Shown piece after piece: positions 1 through 10,504 of a stretch of 64,000 bases of DNA. Origin of the DNA: a virus; IMG/VR virus record IMGVR_UViG_3300020159_001897, positions 1 to 64,000 of that record. One strand, written 5' to 3'. The translations under genes were made by a program, and so were the position numbers. The notes under the pieces were generated by a model that saw nothing but the letters and a program-made list of their open reading frames with translations, searched no databases and was not told the origin of the DNA. Positions within the stretch are counted from its first letter, which is position 1. Every line of letters starts with the position of its first letter.

Positions 1-111
1 ACAACAGTCACAATACTTTAACCACTTTTATTCGTGGGATAGAATTGCTGGACAGTGGAAAACAATGCTAAAAAGCATGCAGTAAAAGTTTTTAATTAAA
101 CATTTACTCCA
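1..111. other. left edge, no gene seen
   Basis: AT-rich stretch downstream of the leftmost minus-strand tail gene. It holds a 5-bp stem with an A-rich loop at about 65-78, which could be a weak terminator for that gene. No start codon with a ribosome-binding site is visible. Confidence 0.3.
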
Positions 112-2310
112 CTAAAGAATTTTTCTGATAGAGGTTCTTACTACTGCTGGAGAGATGATAGCATTGTCAACCTTTGTAGTAACTGTCACGGTTCTATCAG
201 ACTCTAATTCATCAATTGAATAAGAGTCATATGGAGATGCATAATTATTAAAGCCAATTACAAGTTTTCCATTTCCATGTGCTGGAGATATTAGGGCCGT
301 GTTGACGGAAGAATTGGGAATTGGTGATTTTGATGTCCATGTAACTGCATCGGTTGATACAAATGATAATGCAAAATTTGCGCCAATAGAAAATAGTCCA
401 TTTCCGTATTCAACGCTATTTAGAGAAAGTGAAGCAAATGCTTGTGCAACTGTTTCTGTCCATGGAAGACTTCTGGTTGTCCATGTAATAGCATCAGTTG
501 AACTTCTTACTGTTCCATTTCCACCCACGGCAACCCACAAGTTGTTGCCGTAGGCAATTCCTACAATCTGTGTAGCACCAAAGTTTGAGGTTCTAGTTGT
601 CCAAGTTGTACCGTCGGTAGAAGTACGGATTTGTCCGTTGTATCCACCAGCGGCCCAAAGGTTATTTCCATACGCGACATTGCGGATGTTCGTAGCGCCA
701 AAGTTTGATGTGCGAGTGGTCCATGTTATTGCATCGGTTGAGGTCCTGAGTTGGCCAGCATAGCCAGCAGCAACCCAGAGGTTGTTGCCGTAGGCAACTG
801 TCTCAATCTGTGTATTACCAAATGTTGATGTACGGGTTGTCCATGTTGTACCGTCGGTTGAGGTACGGAGTTGACCTGTGTATCCAGCAGCGACCCAAAG
901 GTTGTTTCCCCATGAAACTGTGCGGATGTTTGTATTACCAAAGTTTGATGTACGAGTTGTCCAAGTAATTGCGTCGGTTGAAGTGCGAATATTACCAGCA
1001 GAACTAGCAATTACCCATAGATTAGACCCATATGACAATTGCTTAATAGAGAGTCCACCAAGATTTGATTCACGCTGATTATAGATTGGTGTATAGTCGG
1101 TTTTAATTGTTAGCGGTATATTTGCTTCTGTATTCAAACTTGAAGAAGATATGACATCGGTATAGGAATAACTACCCATGTAAAATTTATTGTTTGCATG
1201 TATAATACCATAAAATTGAGTTGCCAATGCTGAAGCAGTAATTTTTCTTGTCGTCCAAGTAATAGCATCAGTGGAAGTTGCCACAACTCCTGTATTTATG
1301 TTGGAATTTGCAACCCACAATCCGTTTCCATAGGCAATTGATTCTATGATTCCAGTGTAGTCATTAGGAAGGTTTGATGTACGAGTTACCCAAGTAATTG
1401 CATCGGTTGAGGTGCGTATTTGGCCATTCCCCCCACCAGCAACCCACAGGTTGTTGCCGTAGGCAACTGCGTCAATTGAGTAGTTTCCAAAGTTTGATGT
1501 GCGAGTGGTCCATGTAATTGCGTCGGTTGAAGTGCGAATATTACCATACGCTCCAGCAGCAACCCAAACATTCCCATAGGCAATTGCTTCTATGTTCCCA
1601 GTGTAGTCTTCAGCAAAGTTTGAAGTCCTAGTAGTCCATGTAACACCATCTGCTGAAGTACGAATTCCGTTAGAAGGATTTTGATGGTTTACTCCTATTA
1701 CAAATAGACCATTCCCAAAACCAATCGCGGTTGCTGAATTGTATGTACCAAAGTTTGATGTACGAGTAGTCCAGGTTGTGCCGTCTGTGGAGGTGCGGAT
1801 TCCTCCGACTCCGCTTGGCATTTGATATCCAGCAGCGACCCAAAGGTTATTCCCAAATGCAAGGACTTTTACATTTCCTCCATTTTCGTTACCGAAGTTT
1901 GAGGTTCTGGTTGTCCAAGTAATTGCGTCGGTTGAGGTTTTAATTTGTCCATAGGCGCCATGTGCGATAAATAAATTATTTCCGAACTTGATTCCATAAA
2001 TGTTTTGGCCTACTGGATTATTAATGACTGAAATTTTTGTAAATGGGGCTTCTGTATATTGATTTCTTTTTACATCAAGTGATGCATATTGTGTTGTAAA
2101 CACAACTCCGCTCTTAACAGAGCCGTGGTATGACCTTGATGAAAATCCACCGTCTTGCTCTACTGCAATGTCAATATCTACAGACTTATAGGCAGATGCA
2201 GAAAATGAACCAACTATTGTTTCTGATATTGTTGATAATGTCGTATCAGTAACCAATGGCGTGTTTTCAGCAGAAACTGACTTATTTACTACAAAATTCT
2301 TTTCTGACAT
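112..2310 (-). CDS. tail protein of Asp-box (propeller-like) repeats, copy 1
   Basis: A 732-residue protein that is mostly repeats of about 40 residues with the core YGNNLWVAAG..G-IRTSTDG-TTWTTRTSNFG. The S-T-D-G-T-T-W core resembles the Asp-box of sialidase and Ycf48-type beta-propellers, so a propeller-like fold is likely. The first 15 residues (M-x-EKNFVV-x-K) match those of the next gene, suggesting a shared attachment end. About thirteen repeat units are visible, split by a non-repeat segment near the middle. It lies 2 bp from its paralog in the fibre cluster, so a receptor-binding or tail-tip decoration role is inferred. The repeats are close to identical in DNA, which favours recombination between copies. 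No catalytic residues are evident. Confidence 0.75.
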   Translation of the reverse strand: MSEKNFVVNKSVSAENTPLVTDTTLSTISETIVGSFSASAYKSVDIDIAVEQDGGFSSRSYHGSVKSGVVFTTQYASLDVKRNQYTEAPFTKISVINNPVGQNIYGIKFGNNLFIAHGAYGQIKTSTDAITWTTRTSNFGNENGGNVKVLAFGNNLWVAAGYQMPSGVGGIRTSTDGTTWTTRTSNFGTYNSATAIGFGNGLFVIGVNHQNPSNGIRTSADGVTWTTRTSNFAEDYTGNIEAIAYGNVWVAAGAYGNIRTSTDAITWTTRTSNFGNYSIDAVAYGNNLWVAGGGNGQIRTSTDAITWVTRTSNLPNDYTGIIESIAYGNGLWVANSNINTGVVATSTDAITWTTRKITASALATQFYGIIHANNKFYMGSYSYTDVISSSSLNTEANIPLTIKTDYTPIYNQRESNLGGLSIKQLSYGSNLWVIASSAGNIRTSTDAITWTTRTSNFGNTNIRTVSWGNNLWVAAGYTGQLRTSTDGTTWTTRTSTFGNTQIETVAYGNNLWVAAGYAGQLRTSTDAITWTTRTSNFGATNIRNVAYGNNLWAAGGYNGQIRTSTDGTTWTTRTSNFGATQIVGIAYGNNLWVAVGGNGTVRSSTDAITWTTRSLPWTETVAQAFASLSLNSVEYGNGLFSIGANFALSFVSTDAVTWTSKSPIPNSSVNTALISPAHGNGKLVIGFNNYASPYDSYSIDELESDRTVTVTTKVDNAIISPAVVRTSIRKIL

Positions 2311-2312
2311 GT

Positions 2313-3578
2313 CTATTCCTTTACCAGCGTTTTGGTTACTATTACAGATGCGCTTGTCGTAGAAGCATCAGATATGGTTGCAAGCAATCTTACATCACTT
2401 CCAGAGATATCTGCGGATAGCGTCAGCGGTATCTCTTTTGACAATGTTACTGGCTCCGTTGTCTGTATTTCACCGTCAGAAGAAACTGCTGCCCAAATAT
2501 TATTGTTATACGCTATATCAAAAATTTCACCACTGCTTGCAGCAAGAGTTCTTGTAGTCCAAACTATTCCGTCCGTTGATGTTCTTGCTTGACCATTTCC
2601 AACAGCAGTCCATATATTATTAGCATAAACGATTGAGCGTATTGAGTAACCATTAAATGTTGAATTACGGGTTGTCCATGTTGTACCGTCGGTTGAGGTA
2701 CGGAGTTGACCATAAACTCCAGAAGCAATCCATATGCCATTGCCGTAAACAACATTGTTTATGTTCGTGGAACCAAAGTTTGAGGTTCTGGTGGTCCAAG
2801 TAGTTCCGTCAGTTGATGTACGGAGTTGGCCAGCATAGCCAGCAGCAACCCAGAGGTTGTTGCCGTATGCAACTGTTTGAATCTGTGTAGCACCAAAGTT
2901 TGATGTCCTGGTTGTCCAAGTAGTTCCGTCTGTGGAGGTGCGGATTTGACCAGCCCTTGCAGCAGCAACCCAAAGGTTGTTGCCGTAAGCAACTTCACGA
3001 ATATGTGTATTACCAAAGTTTGATGTTCTGGTGGTCCATGTAATTGTGTCGGTTGAAGTGCGGATTTGACCATTGTTTCCAGCAGCAACCCAAAGGCTGT
3101 TACCGTAGGCGACGGAGTTAATCTGTGTATTACCAAAGTTTGAATTAAATAAATAGTCCCATGTCAATCCATCCGTTGAAGAATACATTTGAGTTCCAAA
3201 ACTGGAATTATAATATCCAGCAGCGACCCATAGGTTGTTGCCGTATGCAACTGTGTATATAGGAACATTGCTGAAATTAGAAGAAACCCTAGTTGTCCAA
3301 GTTACTCCTCCAGTTCCAACCTGATATTCATCTTCAGGAATTGATATTTCCCCATACTTTGTGAAGTCTGCTGTAGTTCCGTTGTGTAGAACAAGCACCT
3401 TTGCAATCTCGTACCTAGAACCTTGCTTTACTTTTACCGTAAACTCTGCAGTATCTGAATCTGCAAGCAGGAATGACGATATGGTCGTAGCAGTATTTGC
3501 CGTTAGCGTTGTTTCTGTGATTTCACTAACATTGTCTGCGACAATATTCTTGCCGACTACAAAATTTTTCTCAGCCAT
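2313..3578 (-). CDS. tail protein of Asp-box repeats, copy 2
   Basis: A 421-residue paralog of the downstream gene. Residues 1-15 match it, and residues about 30-85 (AEFTVKV-QGSR and KVLVLHNGTTADFTKYGE) match the C-terminal third of the 2082-residue fibre upstream. Seven or eight Asp-box repeats follow. The last 40 residues (EIPLTLSADISGSDVRL) again match the end of the giant fibre. The protein is therefore a mosaic of both neighbours. A surface-exposed tail role is inferred from family and position. Confidence 0.75.
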   Translation of the reverse strand: MAEKNFVVGKNIVADNVSEITETTLTANTATTISSFLLADSDTAEFTVKVKQGSRYEIAKVLVLHNGTTADFTKYGEISIPEDEYQVGTGGVTWTTRVSSNFSNVPIYTVAYGNNLWVAAGYYNSSFGTQMYSSTDGLTWDYLFNSNFGNTQINSVAYGNSLWVAAGNNGQIRTSTDTITWTTRTSNFGNTHIREVAYGNNLWVAAARAGQIRTSTDGTTWTTRTSNFGATQIQTVAYGNNLWVAAGYAGQLRTSTDGTTWTTRTSNFGSTNINNVVYGNGIWIASGVYGQLRTSTDGTTWTTRNSTFNGYSIRSIVYANNIWTAVGNGQARTSTDGIVWTTRTLAASSGEIFDIAYNNNIWAAVSSDGEIQTTEPVTLSKEIPLTLSADISGSDVRLLATISDASTTSASVIVTKTLVKE

Positions 3579-3579
3579 G

Positions 3580-6500
3580 TTATTCCTCCACCAGTGTCTT
3601 TAGAACTTTTGCTGTTGCTGTAGTCGTTGCGGCATCCGTAATGGTTGCGCGGAGTCGCACATCTGAGCCTGAAATATCTGCTGACAGGGTAAGCGGGATT
3701 TCTGCCGATTCAGTGGTGACTGTTAAGGTGCGCATTACGCCACCGTATCCAGCGGCAACAAAGAGGTTGTTGCCGTAAGCAACAGAGATGGGGGAATAAT
3801 TTCCAAAGTTTGATGTGCGAGTGGTCCATGTAATGGCGTCTGTTGATGTACGGATACGAGTACCAGTTCCAACAGCGACCCACAGGTTATTGCCGTAGGC
3901 AACTGAGTTGATGTTGTAGGAACCAAAGTTTGAGGTTCTGGTTGTCCAGGTAATTGTGTCGGTTGAAGTGCGGATTTGACCATTGTTTCCAACAGCGACC
4001 CACAGGCTGTTGCCGTAGGCGACGGAGCGGATGTTTGTATTTCCAAAGGTTGATGTGCGTGTGGTCCAAGTAATTGCGTCTGTTGAAGTGCGAATATTAC
4101 CGCCGTACCCAACAGCAACCCACAGGCTGTTTCCGTAGGCGATTGAGCGGATTTGTGTACTGCCAAAGTTTGGGGTTCTTGTGGTCCAAGTAGTTCCGTC
4201 CGTAGAACTACGAAGTTCTCCATCGCGAGTACCAGCGACCCACAGGTTGTTGCCGTAGGCAACTGAGTTGATTGGATTGTAATTACCAAAGTTTGAAGTT
4301 CGGGTTGTCCAGGTGATTGCATCTGTGGAGGTGCGGAGTGTTGAAGCAGTGGCTAAATCACCGCCAACAGCGACCCACAGGTTGTTGCCATAGGCAGCGG
4401 AGCGGATGCTGTAACCACCAAAGTTTGATTCTCGGGTTGTCCATGTTGTACCGTCGGTGGAGGAACGGAGTTGTCCCATACTTGCGCCAGCAACCCAAAT
4501 ATTGTTTCCATAGGCAACGGAGAAGATGTTGTGATAAAATTCAAAGTTTGGTGTACGAGTTGTCCATGTTCCCAAGGTTGTTTCCACTGCAGCAATTGAC
4601 AATTCTCCATACTTTGTAAAGTCAGCAGTAGTGCCGTTGTGAAGAACCAATACTTTGTTTGAAAGGAACCTACTGCCTTGTTCTACCTTTACAGTAAATT
4701 CGGCAGCATTTGCTACATCTTTGTCAAATGAGGCAATAGTTGTTTCTGTATTAGCGGTGATAGATGTTGTAGTTGGTGCAGTCGCTCCGCCAGTAGCAGC
4801 GGCGGCAACCCATGCGCTAGATGCAGAGACATAAGTAAGTACCTGTCCATCGGTTGGGGTCGGTGCGTTAACATTCCCAATGTCATCAAGTGCATTGATT
4901 GTTGGAACTGCCGCTGGAACCCATGCAGAGGACGCAGAGACATACTTGAGGAACTGTCCGTCGGTTGGTGATGGAGCAGTAACATTGCTGAGGTCGTCAA
5001 GTGTTGCGTTGAGGGCAACGCTTGCAGACGAACCTTCTCCAGGAGTATGTGAGATGGTGATTCCCGTACCCGAAACAACATCAGCAACATAGTTTCCTGT
5101 TGTATCAGTACCGAGCGCGACGCTATTTGCTGCGATAGTTGCAGTGATTGATGCGTTAGCGGAGCCGTTGAACGAAACCGAACCAGTTACATCGCCAGTT
5201 AACTCAATTGTGCGTGATGTGGCAAGTGCTGTTGCAGTGTCTGCGTTTCCAGTGACATTTCCGATGAGTGGAGCACTTACAGCCGCAAATTGTACCGATG
5301 AGGAGGTGCCAACGGCTTGTCCAATCGCTACTGTAGGGCTTGAACCCTCCCCAGGGGTGTGAGTTACCGTTACACCAGTTCCAGCAGTCAAATCTGAAAC
5401 ATAGTTTCCAACAGTGTCTGTTCCGAGGTTGATTGGGTCGTTAATCCATACAGCACCGTTGTACTTGAGGAAGTCTCCAGCGGCAGCAGTTGATGCAGAT
5501 ACGTCTGTAATATCATCTAGAAAATTGATTGCTATTGTACTTATATCTGTTTCGGTAGCAATATCTACATATGTGCTTCCGTCTTCAGTTAGTTCCCACT
5601 TGTCGCTTGACTCATTCCAGCGAACTGACACATTTGACGATGTTCCGCGCTCAACTTCAATTCCAGCATTCGTGGTTGGTGAGCCAGTGACATTGCTATT
5701 GAGAACAACAATATTGTCCTCAATTGCAAGAGTCTCTGTATTGAGCGTAGTCGTTGTTCCGTTTACCGTAAGGTTCCCACCAACTGTTACATCGCCAGTT
5801 GTATCAACTTTTGCAAAGGTTACTGAAGCACTAGTTGCTACGGATTGACCAATAGCAACAGTTGGGCTTGAGCCCTCAGCAGGGGTATGGGTAATCGTGA
5901 CACCAGTACCAGCGGTCAAATCGTTGACATAGTTTCCAGTTGTGTCAGTACCGAGAGCCACTGAGTTTGGCTGAATCGTTGCCGAGATGGATACATCACT
6001 TGTTCCGTTAAAGGACACTGAACCCGATACATCGCCAGTTAGCGAAATGTTGCGCGCACTCTGCAATGCTGTTGCTGTTGCAGCGTTTCCAGTCGTAGAA
6101 CCAGAACTACCAGTGATATTTCCTGTGACATTTCCTGTTACATCTGCTGCAACATGAGCAAAAGTTACGGAGGCGCTGGTTGCTACTGACTGGCCGATTG
6201 CTACAGTCGGATTAGAGCCTTCTCCAGGTGTATGGGTGATTGTTACACCAGTCCCACCTGTTAGGTCGTTAACATAGTTGCCAGTTGTGTCGGTTCCAAG
6301 TGAAACTGAGTTGGGCTGAATTGTTGCAGCAATTGATGCGTTTGCTGAGCCGTTGAAGGACACTGAACCAGTTACATCACCCGTCAACTCAATTGTGCGC
6401 GATGTGGCGAGAGTTGTTGCGGTGTCCGCATTTCCAGTCACATTTCCAATGAGCGGTGCGGTTACGGCGGCAAATTGTACCGAGGATGAAGTTCCTACGG

Positions 6501-9500
6501 CCTGACCGATTGCAACCGTTGGACTTGAACCCTCACCTGGGGTGTGCGTTACAGTAACGCCCGTTCCAGCGGTCAAATCGTTGACATAGTTTCCAGTCGT
6601 GTCTGTTCCAAGAGCAATGTTTCCGTTCGTTGCAATTACTGAATATGCCGAACCATCATTGGTGGTTTCCCACTTATCGGTTGATTCGTTCCAGCGCAGA
6701 ACAACATTTGCCGAGTCGCCTCGCTCTACTTCGATGCCAGCATTGGTTGCTGGTGAGCCAGTAACATTGCTATTGAGAACAACAATGTTGTCCTCAATCG
6801 CCAGTGTCTCTGTGTTCAGTGTCGTTGTCGTTCCGTTTACTGTCAGGTTTCCGCCAACGGTAATGTCGCCAGTTGTATCAACTTTCGCAAAAGTTACAGA
6901 TGCCGAGGTTCCAACCGCTTGACCGATGGCTACCGTAGGGCTTGAACCTTCTCCTGGCGTGTGGGTTATAGAAACACCAGTGCCCGCTGTTAGGTCATTG
7001 ACGTAATTGCCTGTCGTGTCTGTTCCAAGGGCAATGGTTCCACTCAGTGCAATCGTTCCGCTTGCGTCTGGAAGGCTTACTGTTCTATCGGCAGTTGGGT
7101 TGACAACGGTAAGTACTGTTTCAAACTCATCTGTTGTTGAACCCTCAAATGTAATAAAATGTGGTTCTGGAAGATAGATACCATGAATTCTCGGAGTACC
7201 ACCAGTGGCAGTAATTTCTGGTCCATTAATCGTTGGTGTAGTCAGGGTCTTATTGGAAAGAGTTTGAGTCGTGTCTGTTCCAACAAGAGTTGTTGATGCA
7301 TCAGGCAGAGTAATAGTTCTGTCCGCTGTTGGGTCTGTCACTGAAAGAGTTGTTTCAAACTCGTTAGCAGTTGCACCTTCAAAAACAATACTTCCATTGA
7401 GATTTAAACCAGCAAAGGTTGGAGAAACAGATGCTGATACATCTTGTCCGATTGCAATTGTTGGAGTTGCAGTTTCGCCAGAGTTATTGGTTAGCGTGAC
7501 ACCAGTACCAGCAACAAGTGAGGATACATAGTCGCCACTTGTATCTGTTCCAAGAGCGACGGAGTTAGGCTGAATAGTTGCCGAAATGCTTACATCGGAT
7601 GAGCCATTGAATGAAACAGAGCCGCTGACATCTCCACCCAAAGAGATTGTTCGTGGATTTTCAAGGGTTGTGGCTGTAGAAGCATTACCGACCAATGGCG
7701 CGGTAACCGCAGCGAATTGTACCGATGATGAAGTTCCAACCGCTTGACCGATTGCGATAGTTGGGCTTGAGCCTTCACCAGGAGTATGTGTAACCGAAAC
7801 GCCAGTTCCAGCAGTCACATCATTGACGTAATTACCAGTTGTGTCTGTTCCGAGTGTAACCGAGTTTGGCTGAACCGTTGCAGTGATATCGACATTCGCT
7901 GAGCCGTCGAACGAAACAGAACCAGATACATCTCCGCTCAATGCAATAGTGCGCGGTGTCTTTAGTGCCGAGGAGGTGCTTGAGTTTCCTACAAGTTCTG
8001 CAGTAACAGCAACGAATTGAACCGAAGCAGATGTCTCTACATCTTGTCCGACTGCAATGTTCTTGTAGGTGTTTCCGTCTTCGGTTAGTTCCCAACTGTC
8101 TGTTGATTCATTCCAGCGAACTGAAACATTCGCGGAATCTCCACGCTCGACTTCAATGCCAGCATTAAGTGCTGGGGAGCCAGTTGCATTTGAGTTCAGA
8201 ACAACAATGTTGTCTTCAACTGAAAGTGTTTCTGTATTGAGAGTTGTCGTGGTTCCATTGACGGTTAGATTTCCGCCAACAGTGACATCGCCAGTGGTGT
8301 CAACTTTTGCAAAGGTGACAGAAGCAGATGTTGCTACATCTTGTCCGATAGAAATTGTTGGAGTAGCGGTCTCTCCGCTATTGTTGGCAAGGCTTACACC
8401 AGTTCCTGCAACCAATGAGGAAACATAATCTCCGCTTGTATCTGAACCAAGTGAAACGCTATTCGCGCCGATTGTTGTAGAGATGTCAACATTGCCAGTT
8501 CCGTTAAACGAAACGGAGCCTGAAACATCTCCGCTAAGAGCAATTACTCTTGCGGTCTGTAGTGCTGTTGCGGTATCTGCGTTGCCAGTGACATTGCCAG
8601 TCAGTGGTGCGGTGACAGCGGCGAATTGTACCGATGAGGAAGTGCCTACAGCCTGACCAATTGCGATTGTCGGGCTAGAGCCTTCGCCAGGTGTGTGAGT
8701 AACGGTTACACCTGTACCAGCAGTTACATCATTGACATAGTTGCCAGTAGTATCGGTTCCAAGTGCAACGCTGTTCGGCTGAACGGTAGCGGAGATTGAT
8801 ACATCTGATGCTCCATTAAATGAAACAGAGCCAGAAACGTCACCAGTAAGAGCGATTGTTCTTGGTGTCTGCAATGTGGACGCAGTGCTTGCGTTTCCAT
8901 CAAGTGGGGCGGTTACCTTTGCAAATTGCACAGATGCGCTTGTGGCAACATCTTGCCCAATCGCGATGCTCGCACTTGAGCCTTCACCTGGAGCGTGCGT
9001 TACGGTAACGCCAGTTCCAGAAACAACATCATTTACATAGTTTCCAGTTGTGTCGGTGCCGAGGGAAACCGAGTTTGGTTGGACTGTTGCGGTAATTGTT
9101 ACGTTCGTTGAACCATCAAATGAAGCAGACCCAGACACATCTCCCGCAAGAGAAATTGCCCTTGATGTTTCAAGCGTACTTGCTGTGTCGGCATTTCCAG
9201 TGAGGTCACCAACGAAGTTTGCACTTCCACTAACTCCAATTCCGCCAGAAAAAGAAATGTTTGTTCCGTCACTGGTTATTTCGGCGCCGCCAAGGTTGAT
9301 TGTCGTACCCGACAGATAGATGTCACGGAAGCGAGCAGAAGCGGAACCCAGGTCATATGCTTCGTTTGTATTTGGGATAACACTCCCGCCAACATTTGTC
9401 TGACCATTAACTGTCAGTTGTCCAAAAGTAACCGAGGCAGAAGTTCCAACCGCTTGTCCGATTGCAACTGTCGGCGTGGCACCTTCACCAGAGTTATTTG

Positions 9501-9828
9501 AAAGCGTGACGCCAGTTCCAGCAGTTAGGCTCTGAACGTAGTCACCGACCGTGTCGGTAGAAAGGTTTACTGGGTCATTAATCCAGGCCGAAGCAGAACT
9601 GCTATAGCGCAGGAAGTCGCCATTTTGGAGGCTGGTAATAGTTACATCGCCGACCGAATTAAGGGTTAAGGTTTCAGAATAATAGTCAGTCGAGTTCCAG
9701 AGTGCGCCAGTACCAAGTTTTAGTTTTTTGGTATCTAGTTCCATGCCCCATTCGCCAGCGGCAAGGGTCGGGTTGGCAGCGGTCCACGCAGAGGCATTAG
9801 CCCTCTTGATTTGAATTTTAACGCTCAC
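3580..9828 (-). CDS. giant modular tail fibre
   Basis: A 2082-residue fibre. The N-terminus (VKIQIKRANASAWTAANPTL, then a G-E-W-G-M-E-L-D-T-K segment) is the typical start of phage tail fibres that bind the baseplate. The middle has about a dozen repeats of roughly 100 residues with TTGNYVND, AGTGVTVTHTPGEGSSPTIAIGQ and a GDVSGSVSFNG core. A second module beginning TTGDVTVGGNLTVNGTTTTLNTETL and ending near W-x-L-T-x-D-G occurs at least three times; such modules are known from T4-like and cyanophage fibres. Residues from about 1750 onward switch to the Asp-box repeats shared with the two downstream genes. Low-complexity Ser/Thr/Gly composition fits an extended trimeric fibre. The start abuts the stop of the upstream gene. 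Confidence 0.85.
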   Translation of the reverse strand: MSVKIQIKRANASAWTAANPTLAAGEWGMELDTKKLKLGTGALWNSTDYYSETLTLNSVGDVTITSLQNGDFLRYSSSASAWINDPVNLSTDTVGDYVQSLTAGTGVTLSNNSGEGATPTVAIGQAVGTSASVTFGQLTVNGQTNVGGSVIPNTNEAYDLGSASARFRDIYLSGTTINLGGAEITSDGTNISFSGGIGVSGSANFVGDLTGNADTASTLETSRAISLAGDVSGSASFDGSTNVTITATVQPNSVSLGTDTTGNYVNDVVSGTGVTVTHAPGEGSSASIAIGQDVATSASVQFAKVTAPLDGNASTASTLQTPRTIALTGDVSGSVSFNGASDVSISATVQPNSVALGTDTTGNYVNDVTAGTGVTVTHTPGEGSSPTIAIGQAVGTSSSVQFAAVTAPLTGNVTGNADTATALQTARVIALSGDVSGSVSFNGTGNVDISTTIGANSVSLGSDTSGDYVSSLVAGTGVSLANNSGETATPTISIGQDVATSASVTFAKVDTTGDVTVGGNLTVNGTTTTLNTETLSVEDNIVVLNSNATGSPALNAGIEVERGDSANVSVRWNESTDSWELTEDGNTYKNIAVGQDVETSASVQFVAVTAELVGNSSTSSALKTPRTIALSGDVSGSVSFDGSANVDITATVQPNSVTLGTDTTGNYVNDVTAGTGVSVTHTPGEGSSPTIAIGQAVGTSSSVQFAAVTAPLVGNASTATTLENPRTISLGGDVSGSVSFNGSSDVSISATIQPNSVALGTDTSGDYVSSLVAGTGVTLTNNSGETATPTIAIGQDVSASVSPTFAGLNLNGSIVFEGATANEFETTLSVTDPTADRTITLPDASTTLVGTDTTQTLSNKTLTTPTINGPEITATGGTPRIHGIYLPEPHFITFEGSTTDEFETVLTVVNPTADRTVSLPDASGTIALSGTIALGTDTTGNYVNDLTAGTGVSITHTPGEGSSPTVAIGQAVGTSASVTFAKVDTTGDITVGGNLTVNGTTTTLNTETLAIEDNIVVLNSNVTGSPATNAGIEVERGDSANVVLRWNESTDKWETTNDGSAYSVIATNGNIALGTDTTGNYVNDLTAGTGVTVTHTPGEGSSPTVAIGQAVGTSSSVQFAAVTAPLIGNVTGNADTATTLATSRTIELTGDVTGSVSFNGSANASIAATIQPNSVSLGTDTTGNYVNDLTGGTGVTITHTPGEGSNPTVAIGQSVATSASVTFAHVAADVTGNVTGNITGSSGSTTGNAATATALQSARNISLTGDVSGSVSFNGTSDVSISATIQPNSVALGTDTTGNYVNDLTAGTGVTITHTPAEGSSPTVAIGQSVATSASVTFAKVDTTGDVTVGGNLTVNGTTTTLNTETLAIEDNIVVLNSNVTGSPTTNAGIEVERGTSSNVSVRWNESSDKWELTEDGSTYVDIATETDISTIAINFLDDITDVSASTAAAGDFLKYNGAVWINDPINLGTDTVGNYVSDLTAGTGVTVTHTPGEGSSPTVAIGQAVGTSSSVQFAAVSAPLIGNVTGNADTATALATSRTIELTGDVTGSVSFNGSANASITATIAANSVALGTDTTGNYVADVVSGTGITISHTPGEGSSASVALNATLDDLSNVTAPSPTDGQFLKYVSASSAWVPAAVPTINALDDIGNVNAPTPTDGQVLTYVSASSAWVAAAATGGATAPTTTSITANTETTIASFDKDVANAAEFTVKVEQGSRFLSNKVLVLHNGTTADFTKYGELSIAAVETTLGTWTTRTPNFEFYHNIFSVAYGNNIWVAGASMGQLRSSTDGTTWTTRESNFGGYSIRSAAYGNNLWVAVGGDLATASTLRTSTDAITWTTRTSNFGNYNPINSVAYGNNLWVAGTRDGELRSSTDGTTWTTRTPNFGSTQIRSIAYGNSLWVAVGYGGNIRTSTDAITWTTRTSTFGNTNIRSVAYGNSLWVAVGNNGQIRTSTDTITWTTRTSNFGSYNINSVAYGNNLWVAVGTGTRIRTSTDAITWTTRTSNFGNYSPISVAYGNNLFVAAGYGGVMRTLTVTTESAEIPLTLSADISGSDVRLRATITDAATTTATAKVLKTLVEE

Positions 9829-10460
9829 TAGAACACTCCTCCGTCATAAACCGCTTCAACCATATTTGTAAGTTCTGCTTCATAAATATCTAAAAGGTCT
9901 GTTCCGCCATCAAGGTCTGTTACTGCAGAACTATTATCTTGGTTCACCCATATTGAGCCATTATATACTAATACCTGTCCTGTAGTTGGCGAGGCCAACG
10001 AAACATCACCAATGTCATCAAGAGCGTTAATTGTTGGAACTGCTGCTGGAACCCACGCAGACGAAGCAGAAACATACTTCAAGAATTGCCCGTCTGATGG
10101 AGAGGGAGCGACAACATCGCTTAGGTCGTCAATTGAGCCTACCGTGCTCGCAATTCCTGGGGAGAATTTTGTACCGTCAAACTTGAGTACATTTCCAACC
10201 GAGGCGCTCGTCGTGTCAATCTCTATGTTGTCAACAAAAAGAACTGGTGTTTTAAATGTATCGTCAGTTCTTAGAACATTGGCTTCATCTCTGTATAGGT
10301 TTACATCCCCAGCAGCATCTCCAGGGCCCCATACGATTCTTCCGCCTGCTTCAAGTTTTAGCCTTGCATAAGTGTCTTGGTCAATATATACAGTAATGCC
10401 GTCTGAGCCAGGAGACGATAAGTTCCTAATCGTTACGGGTACTGTAAATTTTTGAGCCAT
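9828..10460 (-). CDS. tail fibre protein
   Basis: About 210 residues. The opening (AQKFTVPVTIRNLSSPGSDG) and the GQFLKYVSASSAWVPAA and LVYNGSIWVN motifs recur in the giant fibre, so this is a short member of the same cluster, perhaps a base or connector segment. I start at ATG 10460; a TTG twelve bases upstream is also possible, and neither has an ideally spaced ribosome-binding site. Its stop overlaps the start of the giant fibre. Confidence 0.75.
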   Translation of the reverse strand: MAQKFTVPVTIRNLSSPGSDGITVYIDQDTYARLKLEAGGRIVWGPGDAAGDVNLYRDEANVLRTDDTFKTPVLFVDNIEIDTTSASVGNVLKFDGTKFSPGIASTVGSIDDLSDVVAPSPSDGQFLKYVSASSAWVPAAVPTINALDDIGDVSLASPTTGQVLVYNGSIWVNQDNSSAVTDLDGGTDLLDIYEAELTNMVEAVYDGGVF

Positions 10461-10483
10461 GACCTCAGTCAATCTCTTGTATG

Positions 10484-10497
10484 AACCCCGCAGGGTT
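10484..10497. other. short intergenic hairpin
   Basis: A 5-bp stem AACCC/GGGTT with a 4-nt loop lies between two fibre genes. There is no T-tract, so a terminator role is doubtful. Confidence 0.3.
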
Positions 10498-10504
10498 GTT
10501 TATA

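Noticed and set aside
3580-9828. Several open frames of 60-144 codons on the plus strand opposite the giant fibre
   Set aside because: They mirror the fibre repeats, lack ribosome-binding sites and have Ser/Val/Pro-rich shadow composition.
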